In this document: positions 7,978-15,573 of the stretch, one piece after another
How the letters are laid out: each line of letters opens with the position of its first letter
Position numbering within the stretch: position 1 is the stretch's first letter
Assembly: GCA_051209155.1 (NCBI GenBank)
Contig: JBPJGB010000001.1
Strand: one strand, 5' to 3'
DNA length: 64,000 nucleotides
Source: Actomonas sp051209155
GTDB lineage: Bacteria > Verrucomicrobiota > Verrucomicrobiia > Opitutales > Opitutaceae
Notes under the pieces: model-generated
Told to the model about the DNA's origin: nothing
What the model saw: only the letters and a program-made list of their open reading frames with translations
Database searches by the model: none
Translations under genes and position numbers: made by a program

Positions 7978-10641
7978 CTACTCGGCGCGCAAGGAGTCGA
8001 CCGGATTGATGCGACCGGCGCGGTGCGCGGGTAGGTAGCAGGCGAGCAGGGCCACGATCATGAGGATCGCGGTCGCGAGAATGACGATCCACGGGTTGTC
8101 GATGTCCATGTTGGGAAAGCCGCTGGCCAGCAGGCGCGACAGACCCCAGCCGCCGATGAGGCCAAGTGCGGCGCCGGTGGCGGTGAGGCGGGTGCCCGTG
8201 CCCAGCACGAGGCGCACGATGTCCCGGGCCTGGGCGCCCAGCGCGAGCCGGATGCCAAACTCGTGGTGGCGTTGCGCCATCGTCCGGGCAATCACGCCGT
8301 AGATGCCGATGGCGGCGAGCGTCAGGCCGAGCAGGGCGAAGCCGGTCAGCATGTCGCGCAACACGCCCAGTTGGTAGTTGGCGCGGGACACACGGTCGTC
8401 GGCGCTCTTGAGGTTGCGCACCGGCAAATCGGGATCGAGCGTTGCAATGGTTTGGCGCACGGCTGCGGCCAGCGCGCTGGGGTCACCCGAAGTGCGCACG
8501 GCGAGCTCGTTGTAGGCCGAGGGCTGTTGCGCCATCGGCAGGTAGATTTGGTGCCAGAGGGTGGTGGCCTCGGGCATCACATTGCGCACGTCCTGCACGA
8601 CGCCGACGATTTGGGCCCATTGCAGGTTGGAGTCCGACGCGGCAGCCACCCGGCGCCCGATCGGATCAGCGGTGCCAAACAGGGCCTCGGCCATGGCGGC
8701 GTTGATGATCACGGTGGGTGGCGCATCCGCGGTATCGGTGGCGTCGAAGTGACGCCCGGCCAACAAGCGGGTGCCGACGGTGGAGAAGTAAGCAGGAGTC
8801 ACCACGTTGCGCAGGGCGGCGGGTTCGCGGCCGGCGGGCGGGCGTTCCTGCCCCTCGACCAGCAGCCGCTGGGTGTTCGTCCAGGGAAAGAACGGCGGCG
8901 CGGCCGCAAGCGCCACGGCTTCCACCCCGGGAAGTGCGGCGAGCGAGTCGATGGCCAGGTTCTGAAAATCCCGAATTTCTGCCGGCGAATTGTAGTGCGC
9001 CTCGGGCAGAAGGAAGGTGCCGGTGAGCAATCCGCGGGAGTCCCAGCCGGCACGGCGAGCGTTGAGCTCATCGAGCCCGTTGATGAACAAGGCCGAGCCG
9101 GTGAGCAGGACCATCGCCAAGGCGAATTGCCCGACGATGAGGAGATGACGCAACAGCTGGTGTCCCTTGCCACCGGTCGCGCCGCGGCCGCCGCTCTTGA
9201 GCGTGTGGTTGAGATCGAGCCGCAGCGCGAACAGCGCCGGGGCGATACCGAAGGCGAGGGCGGTGCCGACGGAGCATAGCAAGGCCCACATCATGATGCT
9301 CCAGTCGACCACGAAGCGGACCTGGTCGCCACTGTCGTCGGTGCTGCGCAGGCGCATCCAATCGGTGAATCCAACCGCGACGAGCAGAGCCAGCAGGCCG
9401 CCAGCGACGGCGAGGATGAGGGATTCCACAACAAGCGGACGCAGCAGCTGCCGCCGCGAAGCACCGAGCGCGGCGCGAACCGCGAACTCCCGGGCGCGGG
9501 CCATGGTGCGGGCGAGGAGGAAGTTGGCCAGGTTGGAGCAGGCGATGAGCACGACGAAACCGGAGAGACCGAGCAGCATCATGAGCACGATCTTGCTGTC
9601 CGGGCCGGTGACGTGTTCGTCCAGGGCCAATCGGTAGCAGGTCGTCTCGGCATGGACGCCGGGGGCGTCGATCGACAACTGCTTGCCCCATTGCTGGACG
9701 AAGGCCGCGGCGTCAGTCGTCGATACGCCGTCGGCGCGGCGGGCGATGGGCTCGACAAAGAACGATCCGGTCGCGGCACGTTCGTCCGGACTCAGCGCGA
9801 GCGGACGAAAGACGTCCACCCAGCCCAGATGGCGCCAGTCACTGAAGGTTTCCGGCAGCACCCCGATCACCGTGTGCACGACTCCGTCGAGACGGATTTC
9901 GTGTCCGATGATGTCGGGTCGACCTCCGAAGCGAGTCTGCCAGAGCCGATGACTGATGATGGCCACGTCGGGGCCGCCGAACTGCTCCTCTTCGGGCCGA
10001 AAGTCGCGGCCCAAGGCGGGGGGGATACCGACGAGCGTAAAAAAGTTGGTGCTCACGCGCATCAGGTCGGTGAACTCCGCCGGTTCGCCCGGGGCCGCGA
10101 GACTGGCTTCGCGGGACGCCATGCCCGCCACGCCGGCGTAGACGTCGCGGCTGGCGCGTTGGAACTCCAGAAAATCGGCGGCGGCAAACGCTCCCTTTGG
10201 GTTTTCGGCCGAGCGGCGAAAAACCCGATCCAGTTGTTCGGGTTGTTGGTAGGGCAGGGGGTTCAGGGCGACACCGCTGAACACACTGAACATCGAGGTG
10301 TTGGCTCCGATGCCGAGACCGAGCGTGAGCACCGCCAGCGCGGTGAAGCCCGGCGTGCGCAGCAGCGAGCGGGTGGCGAAGGCCAGGCTTCGCCATGCCT
10401 CGGCGAGGCTCGGCGGCCTCCAGGTGTCGCGCACCTCCTCGCGGTAGGCGTCGACCGTGCCGAACTCGCGGTGGGCGGCGAGGCAGGCGGCGCGTTCGCT
10501 CATGCCTTCGGCGCGAAATTCGGCGACGAGTTGTTCAAAGTGGAAACGCATCTCGGCGTCCATCGCCGCTTCTTCATGGCGGCGGAACAGGACGCGGCGG
10601 GTTTTGGTGCGCAGCCAGCGCAGGCGTTCGGCGAAGGTCAT
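7978..10641 (-). CDS. ADOP-type ABC transporter permease with N-terminal cytoplasmic domain
   Basis: An 887-residue permease. The first ~85 residues (MTFAERLRWL... REFGTVDAYREEVRDTW) form the soluble Arg/Glu-rich extension typical of ADOP permeases linked to PadR. They are followed by the MacB anchor LTLGLGIGANTSMFSVF and two MacB-core/FtsX units, ending YLPAHRAGRINPVDSLRAE. The start at 10641 is fixed by the ATGA overlap with the stop of the upstream padR-like gene. A longer in-frame reading to 10782 would only translate padR out of frame. It is a paralogue of the permease at 832-3249. No ATPase gene is adjacent. Likely role: efflux or envelope-stress export under PadR control; substrate unknown. 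Confidence 0.88.
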   Translation of the reverse strand: MTFAERLRWLRTKTRRVLFRRHEEAAMDAEMRFHFEQLVAEFRAEGMSERAACLAAHREFGTVDAYREEVRDTWRPPSLAEAWRSLAFATRSLLRTPGFTALAVLTLGLGIGANTSMFSVFSGVALNPLPYQQPEQLDRVFRRSAENPKGAFAAADFLEFQRASRDVYAGVAGMASREASLAAPGEPAEFTDLMRVSTNFFTLVGIPPALGRDFRPEEEQFGGPDVAIISHRLWQTRFGGRPDIIGHEIRLDGVVHTVIGVLPETFSDWRHLGWVDVFRPLALSPDERAATGSFFVEPIARRADGVSTTDAAAFVQQWGKQLSIDAPGVHAETTCYRLALDEHVTGPDSKIVLMMLLGLSGFVVLIACSNLANFLLARTMARAREFAVRAALGASRRQLLRPLVVESLILAVAGGLLALLVAVGFTDWMRLRSTDDSGDQVRFVVDWSIMMWALLCSVGTALAFGIAPALFALRLDLNHTLKSGGRGATGGKGHQLLRHLLIVGQFALAMVLLTGSALFINGLDELNARRAGWDSRGLLTGTFLLPEAHYNSPAEIRDFQNLAIDSLAALPGVEAVALAAAPPFFPWTNTQRLLVEGQERPPAGREPAALRNVVTPAYFSTVGTRLLAGRHFDATDTADAPPTVIINAAMAEALFGTADPIGRRVAAASDSNLQWAQIVGVVQDVRNVMPEATTLWHQIYLPMAQQPSAYNELAVRTSGDPSALAAAVRQTIATLDPDLPVRNLKSADDRVSRANYQLGVLRDMLTGFALLGLTLAAIGIYGVIARTMAQRHHEFGIRLALGAQARDIVRLVLGTGTRLTATGAALGLIGGWGLSRLLASGFPNMDIDNPWIVILATAILMIVALLACYLPAHRAGRINPVDSLRAE

Positions 10642-10979
10642 GCCTCGGCCTCCATGTTGATCACGCTGGTCATGGCCTGGGCGAAGGAGTTCCAGTGGGC
10701 GATCTCCTCGTCGAGTTGGCGGCGGCCGGTGGAGGTGAGGCGGTAAAACTTGGCGCTGCGACCGGCCTCGGAGACGCCCCATTCGGCCTCGATCCAGCCA
10801 CGGCCTTCCAGGCGATGCAGGGCGGGGTAGAGGGAACCTTGCTTGAGCGAAAGTCGTTCGGCCGAAACGACGGCGATGCGCTTGGCGATATCCCAGCCGT
10901 GCAGGGAGGCGGTGGAGAGTGATTTGAGAATGAGCAGGTCCAGCGTGCCCTGCAGGAGCTCCTTGCGAACTTTTTCCAT
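10638..10979 (-). CDS. PadR family transcriptional regulator
   Basis: A 113-residue winged-helix repressor of the short PadR type (PadR-s2, without a long C-terminal dimer domain). The N-terminus reads MEKVRKELLQGTLDLLILKS, followed by HGWDIAKRI, the recognition region LKQGSLYPALHRLEGRGWI and the wing AGRSAKFYRLTSTG. Its stop overlaps the ATG of the ADOP permease by 4 nt (ATGA), so the two are translationally coupled. PadR proteins of this type usually repress their own operon and release DNA on binding a small hydrophobic ligand. A matching inverted repeat lies 28 bp upstream. Confidence 0.92.
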   Translation of the reverse strand: MEKVRKELLQGTLDLLILKSLSTASLHGWDIAKRIAVVSAERLSLKQGSLYPALHRLEGRGWIEAEWGVSEAGRSAKFYRLTSTGRRQLDEEIAHWNSFAQAMTSVINMEAEA

Positions 10980-11006
10980 GTTGGGGGCGGACTTAGTGTC
11001 ACGCTT

Positions 11007-11052
11007 CTACAACAAGCAAGCCCTTTGTTGTAGGAGTGCGACAACAAGCAAG
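11007..11052 (-). promoter_or_regulatory. Candidate PadR operator: inverted plus direct repeat
   Basis: Upstream of the padR-like gene a perfect 9-bp inverted repeat CTACAACAA-N9-TTGTTGTAG spans 11007-11033. A second copy of half of it, ACAACAAGCAAG, occurs at 11041-11052, exactly 32 bp (about three helical turns) from the first copy at 11009-11020. PadR proteins bind palindromes of this size in their own promoters. The position 28-73 bp upstream of the start codon fits autorepression. Assignment to PadR is inference from position. Confidence 0.55.
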
Positions 11053-11126
11053 GTGGGTGGGCGCGAGGATGTCGGGGGAGCGGAGGGGTAGCGGAGTGCC
11101 CGTTCTCTATCGGATGAGCGGCTTTG

Positions 11127-11447
11127 TTACGACAGCAGCGGACCGACGGAGTCGTGCACCCGTTGCACCGAGACGCGCAGGTGCAGCACCCGACGGGAGA
11201 AACGACGATTCTCCCGTTCGCGGCGGAAGTCCTGCGATTCGGCCTGCAGTTGTTCGAGTGAATGGGTTCGGGCCACGCAACTCAAGTAGGTCAGGTCCGG
11301 GTCAAACACGTTGGGCGCGATCGCGCGCAGAAGCGGACGGAGAAGGCGAGCCGGAGCATGCAGGCTCCGCCGCAACAGATGCTCTTTGAACTCGGTCGCA
11401 GGGATGCCGTGCCGAGCACAGTATTGTTCGATGACGGTGTTGGCCAT
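11127..11447 (-). CDS. Small hypothetical protein
   Basis: A 106-residue protein starting MANTVIEQYCARHGI at the ATG at 11447; an ATG four codons upstream (11459) is equally possible. The N-terminal half is a mixed helical region (TEFKEHLLRRSLH, RLLRPLLRAIAPNVF). The C-terminal half is very basic with a likely helix (HSLEQLQAESQDFRRERENR). No known domain was recognised and no membrane segment is present. It stands alone between the PadR promoter region and the TPR/cytochrome gene on the same strand. Codon use looks like the neighbours, so I think it is real. Confidence 0.5.
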   Translation of the reverse strand: MANTVIEQYCARHGIPATEFKEHLLRRSLHAPARLLRPLLRAIAPNVFDPDLTYLSCVARTHSLEQLQAESQDFRRERENRRFSRRVLHLRVSVQRVHDSVGPLLS

Positions 11448-11489
11448 GTGCGGAAACATGCGTCAAAGCTGCATAAAAGGTGCCGTTTG

Positions 11490-11511
11490 GATAGGTAACT
11501 TCAGACCTATC
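11490..11511 (-). terminator. Hairpin downstream of TPR/cytochrome gene
   Basis: On the minus strand GATAGGT-N8-ACCTATC forms a perfect 7-bp stem, 15 nt after the stop of the TPR/cytochrome gene, followed after 14 nt by TTTT. It could weakly terminate that operon. It could equally be an operator for the small gene that starts at 11447-11459. Confidence 0.35.
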
Positions 11512-11525
11512 GCGTTACGGCCCGG

Positions 11526-13541
11526 TTAAAGCTGATCAACCAGCTCCCTCAAGGCAGCCCCTTCAGCCCGCCGACCGCGTTGATCCGCGATCTCGGCGTG
11601 ACGCCGCAGCAGGTCGGCGGCGGCGTCCTTTTGCCCGACTTGAACCAAGGCGCGCGCGACCAAGGGCAAGGCTCCCGGATAGGGCAGTTGGCTTAGCAGG
11701 TCGTCTTCGCTGGGTCGTTCGTGTTCGGGCAGTGCCAGCAAATCGTTCAATTGGCTCACGGCGGCCGCGTCGTCGCCGCTCATCATGTGAACCCGCGTGA
11801 GCAGCAAACGCGCGGTTGCGGGCGGGTTGGCGGGGTCGTGGCGTTTGAGGTCGAGGCTGGCGACCAGTTCGTCGTGGGCGCGAGCAAGCCGTCCTTGGGC
11901 GAGCAGGGCGTTGGCCAACAGCAGGCGCATGGTTTGGTTGTCCGGATTGAGCTCGAGCCCGGCGGTGAGCGTTTCGGTGGCGGTGCGCAGTGCGCCGGAT
12001 CGCAGCAACAGCTCGGCGAGGTTGAGGCGGGTCTCAACGAGCGTCGGATCGCTGGCGAGCGCCTGCTCGTAGAGCCGGCGTGCCGCTTGGGTATCGCCGC
12101 CGCGTTCCCGCAGGCTGCCGAGATTGTGCAGCGCCCACACGTAGTGGGGATCGATGGCCAACGCGTTTTGATAAATGGCGATCGCCTCCTCGGTTCGGCC
12201 CTGGCGTTCAACGGCCACGGCGAGGTTGAACTGGGCATCGGCCGATCCGTCACCCGAGGCGATCTGGTAGCGGGATTGTGTTTCGACGAACTTCGGGATG
12301 TCGGCGAAATCCTCCAACAGGAACTGAATCACCGCGGATCCCATTTCGTCGAACGAGCTGTTGCCCGCGCGCACATCGACCGGCGGGTGGTGCGGGTTGC
12401 GTGGATTGTCCGCGGAGTTGTCGTAGGTGTAGCGCAGGTCGATGCGCGTGCCGGCGGGCAGGGGCAGCGGCTCGCGGTAGCGGTAGTCGCTCTGCCAGCT
12501 GAAGTCCCAGTCCGGGATGTGCAGCAGCCACTGCTGCGACCCGTCGGGCAGGGTAGCGGTGAGGCGAATGTCTTTGCCTAGGTAGTGGGCATGTGGATAC
12601 ATGCCCAGCACGGCGGCCGGGGCCGGGAGGGTGATGGACTCGGCCACGACGATGCCGGTGGAACCCGCCGGCAGGTAGATGTTGTCCTCGCGCAGCAGGA
12701 GGCTGAACCCGGCGCGCGTGGGCGGTGTATCCGTGAAGTGGATGCCAATGCGCGGCGCCAGCCGTTCCTCGCGACCGGAGGGCAGCAGGTGGAGCTGCAG
12801 GATCAGATCGGTGCCCGGATCGACCGCGAAGGCGGTGCCGGGATGCACCTCGTAGGGGTGCTGGCCCGGGGTCCAGCCGACGATGTGACCGTTGGGGTGA
12901 ATGCCGCCGCCGGTGTCCATTGACTCAAACCCGGGGCCCGGTTCGGCCGCGTCGAGGCGGCGACTCCGGTCGGTCGGATCAAAGGCGATGATGGCGTGGT
13001 GCACCACCAGTGCCGATTCCGGCAGGAACTCGATGGCGCGCACATAGCGCCGTTGCTCGACCGGAATCGGGAGCACGAAGTTGCGGAAGATATCCACGCC
13101 CTCGGGTGGCACCACAAACGGTTCGTCGAAGGTGAGCACGAGGTCGGGTTCGCCGATGGTCCACTCGCCGTCGGGCAAGTCGGGGGGCGGCAGGCGGCTC
13201 AGGTCTCCGGACGGTGAGCCGGCGTCGAGCCAGCGACGCAGTTTGGCGATCGCCTCAGGCACGAGCGACCGTTCGCCCTGCAAGGCCGGGGTGTGCACGC
13301 GGTCGGGTTTCCATGGCGGCATGTAGCCGGACTCCGTGACCTCCACGATCTGCCGCGCGCGACGACGGGCTTCCTGGTAGCTCACCAAGGGGAAAGGCCC
13401 GATGCCGCCGTCGTAGTGGCACTCGATGCAATTGGCCGCGAGGATGGGCGCCACGTCGTCGACGAAGGTGGGCGGGTCGGCCGCGGCGGCGAGACTTGCG
13501 CCGACCACGCCGAACAGAAGCTGTCGGATCGGGCTGCTCAC
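11526..13541 (-). CDS. Exported cytochrome c / copper monooxygenase-like / TPR protein
   Basis: A 671-residue exported protein. After a signal peptide (about residues 1-23) comes a c-type haem motif CIECH (C38, C41, H42) and the family marker GYMPPWKPD. Next is a two-lobed region like peptidylglycine alpha-hydroxylating monooxygenase with His-rich blocks (VVHHAIIAFD, NGHIVGWTPGQH, MYPHAHYLGKD, SFDEMGS) that could hold copper. From about residue 415 to the end there are TPR repeats (FNLAVAVERQGRTEEAIAIY, YVWALHNLGSLRERGGDTQA and others). I chose the GTG at 13541 because its GTGA overlaps the stop of the redoxin gene; an in-frame TTG at 13559 is the alternative. Likely a periplasmic redox protein; the substrate is unknown. 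Confidence 0.82.
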   Translation of the reverse strand: MSSPIRQLLFGVVGASLAAAADPPTFVDDVAPILAANCIECHYDGGIGPFPLVSYQEARRRARQIVEVTESGYMPPWKPDRVHTPALQGERSLVPEAIAKLRRWLDAGSPSGDLSRLPPPDLPDGEWTIGEPDLVLTFDEPFVVPPEGVDIFRNFVLPIPVEQRRYVRAIEFLPESALVVHHAIIAFDPTDRSRRLDAAEPGPGFESMDTGGGIHPNGHIVGWTPGQHPYEVHPGTAFAVDPGTDLILQLHLLPSGREERLAPRIGIHFTDTPPTRAGFSLLLREDNIYLPAGSTGIVVAESITLPAPAAVLGMYPHAHYLGKDIRLTATLPDGSQQWLLHIPDWDFSWQSDYRYREPLPLPAGTRIDLRYTYDNSADNPRNPHHPPVDVRAGNSSFDEMGSAVIQFLLEDFADIPKFVETQSRYQIASGDGSADAQFNLAVAVERQGRTEEAIAIYQNALAIDPHYVWALHNLGSLRERGGDTQAARRLYEQALASDPTLVETRLNLAELLLRSGALRTATETLTAGLELNPDNQTMRLLLANALLAQGRLARAHDELVASLDLKRHDPANPPATARLLLTRVHMMSGDDAAAVSQLNDLLALPEHERPSEDDLLSQLPYPGALPLVARALVQVGQKDAAADLLRRHAEIADQRGRRAEGAALRELVDQL

Positions 13542-14107
13542 GGCCGCGGGATGTAGCAACCGATCGCCTTGGTGCGGACGAGGTCCGGGACCTTGCCTGC
13601 GGCGATCGCGTCGAGGGCGTCCCGCAACTCCGACTCGGTGGGGGCGGGGCGGAACTTGTTGTAACCCTGGTATTGGTCATCGATGCGACCGAGGTAGACC
13701 AACTGCGGTTCCGGCGATTCTTCCGGTTGCACAAAGACCGCCACTTCCGGCGTGACGTCGGCGCCGGCGAAATCGGCGATGGCAAAGTCGCGGTCGATCA
13801 CGGTGCGCAGGCCCGCGAGTTTGAACTCGGCTTGGTGCTCGCGAATACGCGTGGGATCGGCGAGATCGTCGGCATACACCAGCCACAGCGCGGCGTTCTG
13901 TTCGTCGCAATCGGCGGCGAGACGGGCCAGGGTGGGGGCGTAGCGATTGGAGATCGGGCAATCCGGCGCGACGAAAACAAGCACCACTGCGGTCGAATCG
14001 CCCCAAGGCGAAACGGGTTCGCCGTCGAGTGTCGTGCCGGATGGCGCAGCGAGTGCGATCGTCGTGCCGAACAGCAGGGAGGGTAACAGACTGCGCGGGG
14101 AGGTCAT
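13538..14107 (-). CDS. Exported redoxin/thioredoxin-fold protein
   Basis: A 189-residue protein with a signal peptide (about residues 1-20) and a thioredoxin fold: strand STAVVLVFVAPDCPISNRYAP with one Cys in the active-site region, a cis-Pro type segment VTPEVAVF, and a C-terminal KAIGCYIP with a second Cys. It lacks the classic CxxC pair. It is the first gene of a two-gene unit; its TGA overlaps the GTG of the cytochrome/TPR gene. Such redoxin plus cytochrome/monooxygenase-like TPR pairs are, as far as I know, recurrent in Planctomycetes, Verrucomicrobia and Acidobacteria. Probable role: redox partner or maturation factor for the downstream protein. Confidence 0.75.
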   Translation of the reverse strand: MTSPRSLLPSLLFGTTIALAAPSGTTLDGEPVSPWGDSTAVVLVFVAPDCPISNRYAPTLARLAADCDEQNAALWLVYADDLADPTRIREHQAEFKLAGLRTVIDRDFAIADFAGADVTPEVAVFVQPEESPEPQLVYLGRIDDQYQGYNKFRPAPTESELRDALDAIAAGKVPDLVRTKAIGCYIPRP

Positions 14108-14140
14108 TTGGGGTAGGGGTTCGAGCTAAACGTGCTCGGG

Positions 14141-14159
14141 CCGACGGGACAAGCGTCGG
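14141..14159 (-). terminator. Stem-loop between AraC and redoxin genes
   Basis: CCGACG-N7-CGTCGG gives a perfect 6-bp stem three bases after the stop of the AraC-type gene (minus strand). It has no T-run, so intrinsic termination is uncertain. Confidence 0.25.
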
Positions 14160-14162
14160 TGC

Positions 14163-15080
14163 TCAGGCGCTTGCGACCGGCAGGTGCAGCTTGAGTTCAA
14201 AATGTTCGTAGCCGTGCGCCCAGGGCCGCCCGAGCCAGGCTTCGAAGCATGGGTGGTCGGTCGGCACGAGCCCACTCTGCGGCAACCACGTGGCGTAGAG
14301 CCAGTCGAGCGCGCGCATTTCCAGGTCGATACCGCCGCGCAGCTCCAGCTCGGCGACCACCATCGGCGGAAAGTCCAGGCGGCAGATTTCACCGTCGGGC
14401 AGGGTGGTGTTGGCGGGCACCTCGAGGCCGATGTCATAGCGACATTTCTCCGCAGGCACGATTTCGGGGTCGTCCCAAGTGTAGCCCAACCACTGGCCGT
14501 CGGCCAGACCGTGCGCCTCGGCCCAGGCGACCATGCGTTCGGTCGCGGCGGGCACGGCGCCCTCGGTATAGGAGTCGGCCACGCGCAGGTAGGCGACCGT
14601 GCGCGCGGGCAGGTCGCGCAGGGTGACGGCAAAGTTGTCGGGGTTTTCGCCGGGTTTGAGCCCGTCCAAAAGATGACGGTGCTCCGGGCCCGCGACGTAG
14701 TCCTGCCAGCGGTCGCGTTGGTTTTGCCGGAACCCGGCCACGTCAAACTGGCTGGGCGGCGCGCCAAAGTGTTGTTTGAAACTGCGCGAAAAATCGGTGG
14801 AGGAAGCAAATCCGCAGGCGAGCGCGATGTCGGTGAGCGAGGCCTCGCGCACAGCGGTGCGACCGCTTTGGGTCATCAGTCCCACGGCTTTTTCGAGGCG
14901 CAGGCGTTTGATGCAGGCATTGAGCGCTTCGCCGGTTTGGAAGCGGAAGATGCGGTGGAAGTGGAAGGGCGAGAGGCAGGCGACGCGCGCCACCTCCTCA
15001 AGGGACAAGGGCTGGTCGAGATGTTGCTGGATGAAATCGAGCGCGCGATTGATGCGCTCAGGGTAGGTCGTCGCGGCCAC
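14163..15080 (-). CDS. AraC family regulator with GyrI-like effector domain
   Basis: A 305-residue regulator with a GTG start at 15080. Residues 7-105 hold the two AraC helix-turn-helix units (LSLEEVARVACLSPFHFHRI and LTDIALACGFASSTDFSRSF, the latter the conserved second HTH). Residues about 125-300 form a GyrI-like/SRPBCC ligand-binding domain with the family pattern RTVAYLRVADSY ... WLGYTWDDPEI ... FEAWLGRPWAHGYEHFELKL. It is the Rob/SoxS-like N-HTH arrangement used to sense small hydrophobic or cationic compounds. It is divergent from a VOC protein gene (15190), which is a plausible target. A second regulator of the same architecture lies at 36910. Confidence 0.9.
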   Translation of the reverse strand: MAATTYPERINRALDFIQQHLDQPLSLEEVARVACLSPFHFHRIFRFQTGEALNACIKRLRLEKAVGLMTQSGRTAVREASLTDIALACGFASSTDFSRSFKQHFGAPPSQFDVAGFRQNQRDRWQDYVAGPEHRHLLDGLKPGENPDNFAVTLRDLPARTVAYLRVADSYTEGAVPAATERMVAWAEAHGLADGQWLGYTWDDPEIVPAEKCRYDIGLEVPANTTLPDGEICRLDFPPMVVAELELRGGIDLEMRALDWLYATWLPQSGLVPTDHPCFEAWLGRPWAHGYEHFELKLHLPVASA

Positions 15081-15189
15081 GGGATCGATCGGATCGCTTT
15101 AGCAAGATTTGTAAAGCGCGCGGCGGTGCCGATCGGGTATGCTGCGGTCGTTCTCAATCAACCCGTCCTTCCCAACCCAGCTATCCATC

Positions 15190-15564
15190 ATGCAACTTGG
15201 TGCCTTCTCCGTTTCTCTCGCCGTCAAAGACATCGCCGCTTCGCGCGCCTTTTATGAAAAGCTCGGCTTTACCCAAGTCGGCGGCGAGCAGGAGCAAAAC
15301 TGGCTGATTCTGCGCAATGGCGAGACGACCATCGGGCTTTTCCAGGGCATGTTCGAAAAGAACTGCCTCACCTTTAACCCCGGCTGGACTTCGCACAGCG
15401 AGGCACTCGAGCAATACGACGATGTGCGGGTGCTGCAGGCGAAGTTGCAGGAAGCCGGCGTCACGCTCATCGAAACCGCCGATCCGGAGAGCAAGGGCCC
15501 GGCGCACATCACGATGGTCGATCCGGACGGCAACCCGATCCTGATCGACCAGCACGTGGGCTGA
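15190..15564 (+). CDS. VOC family (glyoxalase/bleomycin-resistance-like) protein
   Basis: A 124-residue protein made of two beta-alpha-beta-beta-beta modules. The first begins FSVSLAVKDIAASRAFYEKL and the second about LEQYDDVRVLQAKLQEAG, ending HITMVDPDGNPILIDQHV, the usual C-terminal VOC signature with a metal-ligand-type His/Glu region. I start at the ATG at 15190, which begins the domain directly; an upstream start adds 17 unrelated residues. The divergent AraC-GyrI regulator suggests a role in sensing or binding a small molecule. The substrate cannot be told. Confidence 0.88.
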   Translation: MQLGAFSVSLAVKDIAASRAFYEKLGFTQVGGEQEQNWLILRNGETTIGLFQGMFEKNCLTFNPGWTSHSEALEQYDDVRVLQAKLQEAGVTLIETADPESKGPAHITMVDPDGNPILIDQHVG

Positions 15565-15573
15565 GCCGAGTCG

